A stretch of 64,000 nt of DNA, from positions 2,258,728 to 2,322,727 of the forward strand of contig NZ_SJPG01000001.1 in NCBI RefSeq assembly GCF_007859715.1, given 5' to 3'. The DNA is from Rubinisphaera italica. GTDB lineage: Bacteria > Planctomycetota > Planctomycetia > Planctomycetales > Planctomycetaceae. The notes below the pieces were generated by a model, which worked only from the letters and a program-made list of their open reading frames with translations, was not told the origin of the DNA and did no database searches. Shown here piece after piece: positions 1 to 9,623 of this stretch. How positions within the stretch are numbered: position 1 is the first letter of the stretch; each line of letters begins with the position of its first letter. A program made the position numbers and the translations under genes.

Positions 1-1208
1 TCGTAGCTGGAACCCATCAAGGCACAATTCCACTTCTTCGCCAATGCCTGCCAGTGCAAATCGTCGGCTGCAGTTCGTCCACCTTCCGAAGCTCCCACGC
101 CACATCCATGTTGATGAACAATAACACCACGAATGGGTTTCGCTTCCTCGGGAATCCACAAATAGTAATCCACATACAACTTCAATGCGTCTTCTGAAAG
201 ACTGGCGGGGTAATGGATTTGGTAACGTGTTCCGTTATTCGAACGCTGCTGAGTCGTTTCAGGATTTCGCAATTTGGACACCAGCGAATCTATTTCTACA
301 TTCAATTCCTTCGCCTTCGCCTCGGCTTGATCAACGGGCAGTCCCGGTTTTCCGCCCGGTCGCTTGTGACCGACATGAGAGAGGTAGGCATCATGCAAGA
401 CTCGATTTTTCTGGCGGACTAAATCGATCAACTCTTTGGGAAGAGGCTCGCGCGACTGCACTCCCCAGGCGGTGAGAATGGTATTGGCAATCATCTCGTG
501 ACCAATCGCATTGCAATGCACACCATCGGGAGCCATCGTAAAATCCGGGTCCGATTTCCGTTGTTGTTTGATGTAAGCCGTCAATGGTGTGTGCAGATCG
601 ATCACTTGATCGGCTTCTTTCAGCCCCTGCATAATCCATTTGCCATAACGTGTGAGAACGTCATCGTAATTGACGAATGGGGCATAATAGGCATACTCGT
701 CGGCTCCAGCCGGGCGGGTTTTTTCTTTGACCGGCAGCGAGTCAAATGGTGGTGGAGTCATCACCACAACTTTCGCTCCGGCTCGATGCACTTTCTCGAT
801 CAATTCCTGAACACCGGCCTGATATTGCTGAAATCGCTCTTCACTGAAGGGATAGTAAATCCCATCGTTCATCCCGTAACAGGCCACAACAACATCGGGT
901 TTGATGATCTCCAGAGCCCGTTCCAATCGCTCCTGCACATTCGGGCGTGGAAACGGATGATCGGGTTCCGAAAGTCCGCAACATGTTTCCGACGATAAAC
1001 CAAGATTGATAATCTCAGGCATCGGATCAAGTCCTTGAGCCCTGAGTTGGGCTTCGACATGGACGATGTAATCCCCGGCATTCGTAATCGAATCTCCCAG
1101 GAAAAGAATCTTTTTTGCCTTCAACGGAAAGGCAACGTCCTCAGCGGCCTGAACAGGAATCGAACAGGTCAGTAAAAACAGACAGCTGGCGAAGCGGATC
1201 GCGTTCAT
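1..1208 (-). CDS. Exported SGNH/GDSL hydrolase with alpha/beta-hydrolase-like C-terminal part (C-terminus outside window)
   Basis: Reading from the ATG at 1208 gives an open frame of 402 codons that runs off the left edge. It starts with a hydrophobic signal peptide ending near VQAAED. SGNH block I is GDSIT (about residue 36), followed by a GMNDG block and an APDGVH block that supplies the catalytic Asp/His pair, so residues 30-240 are an SGNH esterase of the lipase/acylhydrolase superfamily. After a helical linker, a second part begins near residue 350 with a VIVHQHGCGVG stretch that resembles the oxyanion strand of an alpha/beta hydrolase. The protein is therefore probably a two-domain periplasmic or exported esterase, acting on an acylated carbohydrate (inference). 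The gene is the last on the minus strand after the transglutaminase at 1450 and is separated from it by a dispersed repeat. Confidence 0.8.
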   Translation of the reverse strand, partial: MNAIRFASCLFLLTCSIPVQAAEDVAFPLKAKKILFLGDSITNAGDYIVHVEAQLRAQGLDPMPEIINLGLSSETCCGLSEPDHPFPRPNVQERLERALEIIKPDVVVACYGMNDGIYYPFSEERFQQYQAGVQELIEKVHRAGAKVVVMTPPPFDSLPVKEKTRPAGADEYAYYAPFVNYDDVLTRYGKWIMQGLKEADQVIDLHTPLTAYIKQQRKSDPDFTMAPDGVHCNAIGHEMIANTILTAWGVQSREPLPKELIDLVRQKNRVLHDAYLSHVGHKRPGGKPGLPVDQAEAKAKELNVEIDSLVSKLRNPETTQQRSNNGTRYQIHYPASLSEDALKLYVDYYLWIPEEAKPIRGVIVHQHGCGVGASEGGRTAADDLHWQALAKKWNCALMGSSY

Positions 1209-1326
1209 AATCTTCCTCAATTTGAAAAGTTGAAATTTCCAGACTTGAGGATATATAAAAGCAAAAGCATGCGAAAGCGTGAAAACCAGACAATTTGACT
1301 GGCTCGGCTCCCGGGGCTTTATTTTC

Positions 1327-1445
1327 CAGGCGAAACCTTTAGGTGCTTCCCATTTGGAAAATTTCACCAGAGCATGTGGGGGTCAGGACTTCAGTCCGTA
1401 GCCCACGGCCAGAACCTATCGGCTTCAACCGATAGGAATTCAGTG
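1327..1445. repeat. Dispersed intergenic repeat, family A, copy 1
   Basis: This stretch matches 36004-36124 in the same orientation over about 120 bases. Shared blocks are CAGGCGA at the left end, a GGAAAATTT..CCAGAGCAT block, GAGGACTTCAGTC (here TCAGGACTTCAGTCC) and a final TCGGC..GCCGAT-like block followed by AATTCA. The right part here forms an inverted repeat, CCTATCGG CTTCAA CCGATAGG. No coding frame crosses it. Confidence 0.6.
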
Positions 1446-1449
1446 CTAC

Positions 1450-2367
1450 TCAATTCAACAACGCTGCTTCTTCACGTGTCGCACCGAGATCACTAATCGG
1501 CTCGACATCGACTGAGACATCCAGTGCATGCGAGCCCGAACCGATCACAACGCCTTTCACTGGTGCAACATCGCTGTAATCTCGCCCCCAGGCAACGGTG
1601 ATATGGTCGCTCGACACAAAGATGTTGTTTGTCGGATCGACATCGACCCAGCCGAGCGGACCGCAAAATACACTCAGCCAGGCGTGTGAAGCATCAGCAC
1701 CGCGTAAACGGGGTTTACCTTTCGGGGGATGGGTTCGCAAATAACCACTCACGTACCGCGCGGGCAATTCAACAGCCCGACAAAGGGCAATCATCAGATG
1801 AGAAAAATCCTGGCAAACACCTCGCTTATTCACCAGCACTTCATCGGTCGGCGTATTGACAGTTGTCGCGTGAGGATCGAACGTAAAATCTTCGGAGAAG
1901 TTCTTCAGCAAGTCGGCCAGACAGACCAGAACCGGACGTCCTTCTGGAAAAAATCGTTTGGCATATTTAAGTACAGATTCATCATAGTCGTTCACTCGCG
2001 GAGAAGCGGCCTGCATTTCGCGAACCTGAAAATCGAATGGGCATGGCTCGCGACCAATATCCGAAACAATCTGATCCCAGGGCAGCGAGTCCGTCAACGC
2101 AGGCATTTGTCGAGCATGAACTTCGACACGACTGGTCGCACGAATTTCGAGATGATCGTAGCCTCGTTCAAACGATAAAAAATAGGCAATGTTGCCATAA
2201 TAATCGGTTCGTCGATCGGATGTTGTCGCCGGAGGTCTTGTGATCAATCGGGAATGTTCACATGTCTGAAATGGAGTTGTGCGCGGAGTCAAATAAACAT
2301 GATTCATGCCGATGGCAACCCGTTCCGCGGCATCGAACTTTGTGATATGTGTGACACGATATCTCAT
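1450..2367 (-). CDS. Transglutaminase-like cysteine peptidase (COG1305 type)
   Basis: A 305-residue papain-fold protein: an N-terminal bacterial transglutaminase-like region (beta-rich, about residues 1-85) followed by the transglutaminase core. The triad is visible: Cys185 in RGVCQDFSH, His228 in ASHAWL and Asp244 in DVDPTNN. No signal peptide, so it should act in the cytoplasm. The ATG at 2367 is chosen because it overlaps the stop of the upstream gene as ATGA; a TTG six codons earlier is the only longer option. Family members in ATP-grasp/alpha-E neighbourhoods are thought to cleave or transfer amide bonds; the substrate is unknown. It is the last gene of the five-gene amidoligase run. Confidence 0.9.
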   Translation of the reverse strand: MRYRVTHITKFDAAERVAIGMNHVYLTPRTTPFQTCEHSRLITRPPATTSDRRTDYYGNIAYFLSFERGYDHLEIRATSRVEVHARQMPALTDSLPWDQIVSDIGREPCPFDFQVREMQAASPRVNDYDESVLKYAKRFFPEGRPVLVCLADLLKNFSEDFTFDPHATTVNTPTDEVLVNKRGVCQDFSHLMIALCRAVELPARYVSGYLRTHPPKGKPRLRGADASHAWLSVFCGPLGWVDVDPTNNIFVSSDHITVAWGRDYSDVAPVKGVVIGSGSHALDVSVDVEPISDLGATREEAALLN

Positions 2368-4913
2368 GAGTTCCGGTTCTCCCAATGATCATCCACCTGT
2401 TGTGTAAATTCAGACAACACAAAGAATGTTGAAGTCAGCTGACTCGAAATCTGGTGGATTCGTTTATCCATACCATTGAGAATTTTCTCCAGACCGTGAC
2501 GATAATCAACCCAGTTCAATTGTCGATCAGCCGTCGGCAAAAGTGATTGCAGTTCATATCGAACACACCGCACGATATCCCGTTCAGGGGAGATGAGTGG
2601 TTTTCTGCGATCGCGATATGGCAACTCGGCCAGCAGTTTTCTTAATTCATTGAATTGAAACACGAGTGCATGAGGGTTGCTCGAGTCGGTAACCAGCAAA
2701 TCGAACACAGGCAACACCGAGAAATTGGCACGATACCTCGAACGATAAGTCATGATACTATTGCAGACATCCAGTAAAGTCACCAGAGGCATCACATCCT
2801 TATCATCGACTTTCTTCAGAAATTGACGAAGAATCAAAGTCAGTTGCCTCGACCGCTCCAGTCCCCTTCCAATCAACAGAAAGTGACGTGTCGGGCCATG
2901 CACAAGACCATCTGTAATTTGTCCAGAAATTGCCGAGATCTGCAACATCAGACTATTTGTTAAATCCTGCAGATCGCTCAGAGAATGAATTTTCTCCGGT
3001 TTGATCGTCTGTTGCATTTGCAATGTGGCACGCCAGAAATCATCGGTCATACGATCCCTGACCAGTGAGGAAAGTCGGATCACATTTTCGCACAACCCTT
3101 GCAATTTTCCACTATTCTCATTCTCCCAGATGATCGCAGGCCAAAGCTTTTCCATCCGCTCACGCGAAGGAATAAATTCATCCAGACCTAACGATTCTTC
3201 AATACCCCCTTGCTCAGCCAGACACGCGACCATCGGCATGATATCGGTAATCGTCTGCTGTCCAAATTCGCTCAGCATTCGATCAGAGACTTTACGGATC
3301 AGCCGTCCCGTAAACTCAAGTCGTTCGATGTATCGTCCCAACCAGTAAAGGTTATCGGCTGCTCGGCTGGGAAGTTGATTGTTCGATCGCTTAATCTCAG
3401 GACGTTCCTGAATTTTCGCCAGCAAGGAAACGGGAGGAACCGGCTTGTTCGAGCAAACCCAGACATCTTTACTGCAGTGACCAGCCGAGATGGAGAGCGG
3501 CATCGGAGCGCCTCGCTCCTCAACTCGAATCAAACCTCCATTCATCACCTCGTACCGCTCTTTGTATTTCACCGCAAAGGTACGTAAGGCCATGTGACCA
3601 GGATGAAAATAATCGCCAATCCAACAAGGAGCTGTCGAACGGACAATTTTTTCCTGAGCGATATAAGACCACGGACGAGCCTCAATTTTCGCCATTAATT
3701 TTTGCTGACTCTCCTTGTCCAGATCGCTGACGATAAATTCCTCGCCGCCAGAATGAGCGAATGCAGGCTTGATGACTAAATCATTGAAGTGAACTTTGAC
3801 ATAATCCATTTCTCGCTTTTGACCACACCACCACGTGGCAATTGAAGGGATCAGCAGATCTTCGCCAAGGAAATGCTGACAGATCTTCTTCATAAATGGC
3901 ATAAACACGGGGGAATCGAGCAAGCCGAACTCAGGGCCATTCAGCATGACCACATTGCGATGTCGCATTGCATTGAGCAAGCCGGAAATCCCATTCGGAG
4001 AATAGCCACCAACTTCCAGAGGGTCGATATTCTGATCGGCATGACGGCGAATGATGACATCGACACCAACAAGCCCAGTCAGTGTTTTCAACCAGACATG
4101 ATTCTTGCGAACAGTCAAATCATCCGCTTCAACCAGCGTGTACCCCAGATACCGTGCCAGAAACACATCTTCAAAATAGAATGGCTCCGTTGGTCCAGCA
4201 CTCAGGATCACAACCGATGGGTTGTCGCTCTTATGCGAAGATAACTGTTTTATGGTTTCCTGTAATTGAATAAAAAATGGAGCCAGACGATGAACCTGAC
4301 ACTCCCGTAAAAACTGAGGAAGTGTTTTTGATATGACGATCCGGTTTTCCAACGTATAACTGACGCCAGCCGGGGCATTAGCGCGATCTGCCATCACCCA
4401 CCACTGGCCGGAAGTGGAACGCCCCAGTTCACAACCGTATAGAAGCAGTCCGGAACTTTCCGGTGGCAGGTTATGAAACGAACGCAGAAATTGCTTATTT
4501 TTAAAGATCAAATCCGTCGGAATCAATCCATCGGAAATGAGTGTTTGGGAGCCGTACAAATCACGGACAATCGCTTCCATCAACTGAGCACGCTGTGCAA
4601 TTCCAGCTCGAACTATCTTCCAGTCTGCAGCTGAGTACATCGCTGGCAGAAGGTCGATTTCCCACGGTCGACTCGAGCGGCGGTCATGATCGAACCCTGT
4701 GAGATTGACCCCATTCTCCTGCAGGATTCGGTTCGCTGAGTGCAAACGTGTCGAGAGATCAGCCTCATCCAGATTGCCTAACGATTCGAGCAATTTATGC
4801 CACTGAGGCTTGATGTGGCCATCTGGTGTCTTGAATTCATCAAACGCTCCCGCAGGTCCCTGATAGGCCAAGAGTCGTTCCATGATATTTCCTGCCGCAA
4901 CTTCCAATGTCAT
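2364..4913 (-). CDS. Fusion of circularly permuted ATP-grasp and alpha-E (DUF403) domains
   Basis: 849 residues. Residues 1 to about 500 are a circularly permuted ATP-grasp domain of the COG2308 kind (DUF404/DUF407), homologous to the whole of the protein at 9624-11057; the shared core GVSYTLENR lies at 183-191 and the presumed nucleotide-binding lysine is in LVIKPAF near 382. Residues 514 to the end are an alpha-E domain (DUF403), beginning LPSRAADNLYWLGRYIE, which matches the start of the stand-alone alpha-E protein at 9481. In the ATP-grasp part the acidic EDN triplet of the paralogue is ADR, so the two proteins probably differ in substrate or activity. Expected role: ATP-dependent amide ligation of a peptide or amino acid, unproven for the family. 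Coupled by a 4-base overlap to the transglutaminase. Confidence 0.92.
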   Translation of the reverse strand: MTLEVAAGNIMERLLAYQGPAGAFDEFKTPDGHIKPQWHKLLESLGNLDEADLSTRLHSANRILQENGVNLTGFDHDRRSSRPWEIDLLPAMYSAADWKIVRAGIAQRAQLMEAIVRDLYGSQTLISDGLIPTDLIFKNKQFLRSFHNLPPESSGLLLYGCELGRSTSGQWWVMADRANAPAGVSYTLENRIVISKTLPQFLRECQVHRLAPFFIQLQETIKQLSSHKSDNPSVVILSAGPTEPFYFEDVFLARYLGYTLVEADDLTVRKNHVWLKTLTGLVGVDVIIRRHADQNIDPLEVGGYSPNGISGLLNAMRHRNVVMLNGPEFGLLDSPVFMPFMKKICQHFLGEDLLIPSIATWWCGQKREMDYVKVHFNDLVIKPAFAHSGGEEFIVSDLDKESQQKLMAKIEARPWSYIAQEKIVRSTAPCWIGDYFHPGHMALRTFAVKYKERYEVMNGGLIRVEERGAPMPLSISAGHCSKDVWVCSNKPVPPVSLLAKIQERPEIKRSNNQLPSRAADNLYWLGRYIERLEFTGRLIRKVSDRMLSEFGQQTITDIMPMVACLAEQGGIEESLGLDEFIPSRERMEKLWPAIIWENENSGKLQGLCENVIRLSSLVRDRMTDDFWRATLQMQQTIKPEKIHSLSDLQDLTNSLMLQISAISGQITDGLVHGPTRHFLLIGRGLERSRQLTLILRQFLKKVDDKDVMPLVTLLDVCNSIMTYRSRYRANFSVLPVFDLLVTDSSNPHALVFQFNELRKLLAELPYRDRRKPLISPERDIVRCVRYELQSLLPTADRQLNWVDYRHGLEKILNGMDKRIHQISSQLTSTFFVLSEFTQQVDDHWENRNS

Positions 4914-5073
4914 TCACGAATGCCTTGAGAATACAGATTCGCATTATGAACCGAATTCATCCGAATTCGGTCCGTTCTCTGACATCAGAATAGTGAATCG
5001 GAACTAATTTGCCGAGGGTACAAGCAAACCACATTCAAAACCATTTCGTCATGTGTGTCATGACGCACACGAT

Positions 5074-8000
5074 TCACTTGACCTGTCTTCTTAAATCCAG
5101 CGTTAGTGGATAGTGCGAATTTAACTGTTCATCTGGTATCTGGATTGTTCCGGGAGTATGACCGAAACGGAAGAAGCGGCAGGCTCGACGACTTTCCGCT
5201 TCAAGAGCGTTGATCGGAAAGGAAGTCGGATTCAAACCGCCTGCATTTTCAATGTGATACTGACATCCCCCGACAGATCGCTTCTGCCATTTGTCGACGA
5301 TATCGAACACCAGTGGCACATGCACAGGAATGGTTGGATGCAGGCAGTTAGGCGGCTGCCAGGCACGATATCTCACCCCGGCTACAAATTCCCCAGTCAC
5401 AGATGTTGGTTGCAGAGGCACAGCACGCCCATTGCAAGTGACTGCATACCGTTCTGAAAATGCGCCGGAAAGTTTGACCTGTAGTCGTTCGATCGAAGAA
5501 TCGACATACCGTGTTGTCCCTCCTGTTCCTGCCTGTTCGCCAAGCACATACCATGGCTCAATTGCCTGTCGCAGTTCGAGCAACATGCCATCGTATGTGA
5601 CATTTCCAATTTGAGGACAACGGAATTCAATATGCGGCACAAACCACTCGTGAGAAATTGGAATGCCTGCGGCGTTGATTTCGTCAATCACGCTACGGAA
5701 ATCACTCATCATATAATAAGGCAGCATGAACTGGTCGTGCAGTCGGGTCCCCCAATCGACGAGATCCGTTTTATAGGGTTGATTCCAGAACCAGGCAACA
5801 AAGGATCTCAGTAACAACTGTTGGGTCAAACTCATTCGCGAATGCGGCGGCATTTCAAATGCACGCAATTCGACTAGCCCCAATCTCCCTGTTGTGGAAT
5901 CTGGCGAATACAGTTTGTCGATACAAAATTCCGCACGGTGTGTGTTACCCGTTAAATCGGTCATCAAATGACGGAAGATCCGATCCACAAGCCAGGCAGG
6001 TCGATCCTGAGAAGCTTCGAGGGTATCCAAAGCAATCTGTAATTCATAAACCGCATCACGACGACTTTCATCAACGCGCGGTGCCTGACTGGTCGGACCG
6101 ATAAACATTCCCGAAAACAGATAAGACAAAGAAGGATGATTATTCCAAAATCGAATCATACTTCCCAGTAAATCGGGACGTCTTAGAAATGGACTTTCAG
6201 CTACGGTCGCCCCGCCCATAACCACATGATTTCCACCACCGGTTCCAGTATGCCGACCATCGAGTTGAAACTTTTCAGTCCCAAGTCGGCACAGGTGTGC
6301 AACTTCATAGACCTCGGTTGTGATATCCACCAACTCACGCCAGTTTTGTGCGGGTTGGACATTCACTTCGATCACACCAGGATCCGGAGTGACTTTCATC
6401 ATTTCGACACGGTCATCATGCGGAGGCAGATAACCTTCGAACACAACGGGATGTCCCACCTGTTCTGCAGCAGCTTCAATTGCAGTTGTTAAATCGAGAT
6501 AATCTTCCAGTGTACCGACAGGGGGCATAAAAATATGGATATGTCCATCTCGCGGTTCGACACATAATGCTGTCCGAATCACTTGATTGGCTTCAGCTAC
6601 TGCAGCTGCCTGATTATCGACAATTTTCTGTAACGATTCCTGTGTAGTCCCTTGAGAAGATCGTTTTTGAAACTGTGTTTGAACTTCCTGCATTTCCAAA
6701 GCCGTCTGCTGGACAGCATTTCTCAGTTCAACATAACGAGGGAGAGCCGATCGCGATTCAAATGGATCGATCTCGTACACATCCGGGCGGGAATCGTTTG
6801 GTTTGGATCGCTTGGGCAGGGAATCGAGTGGCAAACGTAAACCGACCGGAGAGTCTCCGGGAATCAGAAACAGTTTGGGTCCACGAAATGGCCAGGGACC
6901 ACTTTCCCATTTTGCATTCGCCTGCCACCAGGCGCGTTTGAGCGGCAATACAAAACCAACGGGTTCTGTCACCCCACGCTCCAATGCTCGCGACAACTTG
7001 GCGCGTTCTTCAGCATGATTCAAATCGAACTTTCTGGGATCGACATTGACGGGCAACTTCTGCTCATCATGAATGACATTCCAGACATCTTCGTAAGCTG
7101 GCCGGACATATTTGGCCTCGACTCCAATATTTTCACATAGAACATCCACAAATTGAGCAGCTAACTCAACATCAGCCTGTTCTTTCGTGTTGGAGACGGC
7201 AAACAGATTGTCATTCTGACAGATCGGTTCTCCGTCTTTTCGCCACAAACAGGTCAATGCCCAGCGCGGTAAAGGTTCGCCCGGATACCACTTGCCTTGT
7301 CCAAAATGTAATAATGCGCCGGGACCGAAACGGTCTCGCAAACGTAATACGAGTTCCTCGGAGAGCCGATATTTCTCCGGCCCGACTGCAGCCTCCGTCC
7401 ATTCTTCGCCTTCCATGTCATCGATGGAAACAAAAGTCGGCTCGCCACCCATGGTCAATTTGACCTGGTTCTCATCGAGAATGTTCTCGACCTGATCCCC
7501 AACCTTGAGAATTTCTTCCCAGGTTTCTTCGGTGTAAGGTTTTGTCACACGGGGATCTTCATGGACCCGTGTCACTTCCATCTCAAATTCGAATTCGACC
7601 TCGCATTTATCAACTCCCCCTTCTATCGGGGCAGCGGAGGTCGGCAGTGGCGTACAAGCAAGAGGAATATGACCTTCACTCACGAGTAACCCAGAGGTTG
7701 GGTCCAGACCAATCCAGCCCGCACCAGGCAGAAAGACTTCCGTCCAGGCATGCAGATCAGTGAAATCCTCAGTAGGGCCACTCGGCCCATCGAGAGAGCG
7801 AATGTCGGGCGCCAATTGAATCAAATACCCAGAGACAAATCGCGTTGCAAAACCAAAATGACGTAGTATCTGCATGAGTAACCAGGCAGAATCTCGACAG
7901 GACCCGGAGAGTTTTTCTAATGTCTGCTCGCAGGTTTGGACACCAGGCTCCATGCGAATGGAATACTTGATATCGTTTTGCAGTTGTTGATTCACATCGA

Positions 8001-8436
8001 TTAGAAAATCGATTGTACGTCGCGGCGTTCGATCAATTTTTCTCAAATATTCAGTCAGGAACGAACCATCTTCTTTAATTGCCAGAAATGGCTTCAGGTC
8101 ACCCTGTAAAAGCTCTTCGTACTCAAAGGGAAACTTTTCGGCTGATTCTTCGATAAAGAAATCGAACGGATTGATCACCGACATTTCTGCAGTCAGTTCA
8201 ACCGTGACACAAAGTTCCCGAGTCGGCTTATGAAAATTAAACCGCGCCAGATAATTGCTGTGAGGATCCTGCATCCAATTGATGAAATGATCTTCAGGTT
8301 CCACATTCAACGAATAGGACAGGATAGGCGTACGACAGTGCGGAGCCGGTCTGAGACGGACTGTTTGTGGTCCGAGTGAGACCAGTCTGTCATAGAGATA
8401 GCGCGTACGGTGCTTTAGCGCAACATGAATGCTCAT
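5074..8436 (-). CDS. Large transglutaminase-like protein with DUF2126 C-terminal region
   Basis: 1120 residues, the usual size for COG1305-COG4196 fusions. The N-terminal third is a transglutaminase: the beta-rich region at 1-100, then Cys180 in SGSCRDSAW, His229 in LHAWTE and Asp245 in LDPTSG. From about residue 320 on, the protein is the DUF2126 region, conserved in this family and of unknown function; it contains motifs such as GGEPTFV near 335 and a GTGGGNHVVMGG stretch that looks like a ligand or phosphate loop. No signal peptide. The ATG at 8436 has no better in-frame rival. It lies 55 bases after the alpha-E gene, same strand. The strict association of DUF2126 proteins with ATP-grasp and alpha-E genes suggests a shared pathway that makes or modifies peptides. 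Confidence 0.93.
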   Translation of the reverse strand: MSIHVALKHRTRYLYDRLVSLGPQTVRLRPAPHCRTPILSYSLNVEPEDHFINWMQDPHSNYLARFNFHKPTRELCVTVELTAEMSVINPFDFFIEESAEKFPFEYEELLQGDLKPFLAIKEDGSFLTEYLRKIDRTPRRTIDFLIDVNQQLQNDIKYSIRMEPGVQTCEQTLEKLSGSCRDSAWLLMQILRHFGFATRFVSGYLIQLAPDIRSLDGPSGPTEDFTDLHAWTEVFLPGAGWIGLDPTSGLLVSEGHIPLACTPLPTSAAPIEGGVDKCEVEFEFEMEVTRVHEDPRVTKPYTEETWEEILKVGDQVENILDENQVKLTMGGEPTFVSIDDMEGEEWTEAAVGPEKYRLSEELVLRLRDRFGPGALLHFGQGKWYPGEPLPRWALTCLWRKDGEPICQNDNLFAVSNTKEQADVELAAQFVDVLCENIGVEAKYVRPAYEDVWNVIHDEQKLPVNVDPRKFDLNHAEERAKLSRALERGVTEPVGFVLPLKRAWWQANAKWESGPWPFRGPKLFLIPGDSPVGLRLPLDSLPKRSKPNDSRPDVYEIDPFESRSALPRYVELRNAVQQTALEMQEVQTQFQKRSSQGTTQESLQKIVDNQAAAVAEANQVIRTALCVEPRDGHIHIFMPPVGTLEDYLDLTTAIEAAAEQVGHPVVFEGYLPPHDDRVEMMKVTPDPGVIEVNVQPAQNWRELVDITTEVYEVAHLCRLGTEKFQLDGRHTGTGGGNHVVMGGATVAESPFLRRPDLLGSMIRFWNNHPSLSYLFSGMFIGPTSQAPRVDESRRDAVYELQIALDTLEASQDRPAWLVDRIFRHLMTDLTGNTHRAEFCIDKLYSPDSTTGRLGLVELRAFEMPPHSRMSLTQQLLLRSFVAWFWNQPYKTDLVDWGTRLHDQFMLPYYMMSDFRSVIDEINAAGIPISHEWFVPHIEFRCPQIGNVTYDGMLLELRQAIEPWYVLGEQAGTGGTTRYVDSSIERLQVKLSGAFSERYAVTCNGRAVPLQPTSVTGEFVAGVRYRAWQPPNCLHPTIPVHVPLVFDIVDKWQKRSVGGCQYHIENAGGLNPTSFPINALEAESRRACRFFRFGHTPGTIQIPDEQLNSHYPLTLDLRRQVK

Positions 8437-8491
8437 TCAGAATTCTCTCGTGAGTCGATCTCAGAATTGATCGACAATTGTGGTCAGGGAT

Positions 8492-9481
8492 TTATTGATA
8501 TTGGAATTGCTGATTTTGCGACTGAATCTGAGAACTACTATTGCAAAAGAATGCTTCTTGAATTGCTATCCCCAGTTCATTCAACTGTCCCTGCAAGCCA
8601 TCGATAAATTCGTGCAAACCCTGATTCACAATATCGTCATGGGAAAGATAATCCATATTTGTTTTCATTCGTCCGAGCAGCTGTTCAGCCGGATTGGAAA
8701 ACGCATACGGAGGAGCCCCCGATAAAAAACGCAGGGCGGTATCAGCATTGATCAAACAATAGTGCATCGAACGGGGAAAGAAGCGATCCAGGACAAGAAA
8801 TTCAACAATTTTCTTAGGATCAATTCGACCATGAGCCCGACGATACATCTGCAGCGCAGACGTCGAATTCAGTAAAGCCGTCCATTGCACTAAATCTAAA
8901 CTACTCCCCACATCGGCCACGCGAGGAAGCAGAATGTAGTATTTGACATCCAGAATTCTGGAGGTTTTATCTGCCCGTTCTATCAGGCGACCTAATTGAT
9001 TGATGTTCCACGCTTCACCATGAGACATCGTTAACTGGCTGGCCCCTTCAAAGAGCTGAGATTGATCTTTAACAATGTCGAGCAGAGGCTGAGGGTTGGC
9101 AAACGTTGAGGAATGATTCGGGAAGCTGCGAACCAACAAATAAAACTTATTGATCGCCTCCCAAATTGGAATAGAAAGGTTATCGCGGATACAGCGAGCA
9201 TTCTCACGGGCCCACTTCAAGCAGGAAATGATGGAATTGGGATTGTTTGAATCCAACGTTAAAAACTTAACCACGTTTTCCTGCGAGTAATCCTCACCAT
9301 ACAGTTCTTCAAATTTCTCCTGATCGCCTGTTGTCAGGACGAGCGGCTCCCATTGTGGATTGATCCCACTTTGAAAACCTAACGTCAATTTCTGATTGAC
9401 ATCGATAAACCGAGCAACATTATCGGCTCGCTCAATATATCGGCTCATCCAGAGTATGGAATCTGCTACTCGACTCAGCAT
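8492..9481 (-). CDS. Stand-alone alpha-E domain protein (DUF403)
   Basis: 329 residues, all helical in character, beginning [20 protein letters not shown], the signature of alpha-E proteins (COG2307). Two further conserved acidic segments occur ([21 protein letters not shown] near residue 165 resembles the N-terminal motif, suggesting an internal repeat of helices). It has no signal peptide or membrane segment. Alpha-E proteins are nearly always encoded next to circularly permuted ATP-grasp and transglutaminase genes and are thought to be partners or substrates-carriers of the ligase; the biochemical role is unknown. Here it lies between the ATP-grasp gene (142 bases upstream) and the DUF2126 transglutaminase. 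Confidence 0.93.
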   Translation of the reverse strand: MLSRVADSILWMSRYIERADNVARFIDVNQKLTLGFQSGINPQWEPLVLTTGDQEKFEELYGEDYSQENVVKFLTLDSNNPNSIISCLKWARENARCIRDNLSIPIWEAINKFYLLVRSFPNHSSTFANPQPLLDIVKDQSQLFEGASQLTMSHGEAWNINQLGRLIERADKTSRILDVKYYILLPRVADVGSSLDLVQWTALLNSTSALQMYRRAHGRIDPKKIVEFLVLDRFFPRSMHYCLINADTALRFLSGAPPYAFSNPAEQLLGRMKTNMDYLSHDDIVNQGLHEFIDGLQGQLNELGIAIQEAFFCNSSSQIQSQNQQFQYQ

Positions 9482-9547
9482 CGCTTCACCTTTTCCCGAT
9501 TTTCCGGGGTTTTGATACGCCGTTGTCTATTGTTGTCTGTGTGGTCG

Positions 9548-9564
9548 ATCAGGCAGGGCCTGAT
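9548..9564. repeat. REP-like palindrome, reduced copy
   Basis: ATCAGGC AGG GCCTGAT, a perfect 7-base inverted repeat between the ATP-grasp and alpha-E genes. Its core TCAGGCAG.GCCTGA matches the core of the palindromes flanking the RAYT gene at 26204 and 26858. Confidence 0.45.
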
Positions 9565-9623
9565 TTATTCTGCATCGACTACGATTTAGCCAGCCAATGC
9601 CTGGCCTGCGTTTACAACATGAA

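Noticed and set aside
498..998. Plus-strand frames in the first kilobase
   Set aside because: They overlap the SGNH hydrolase, whose minus-strand frame shows all SGNH blocks; the plus frames have no family features.
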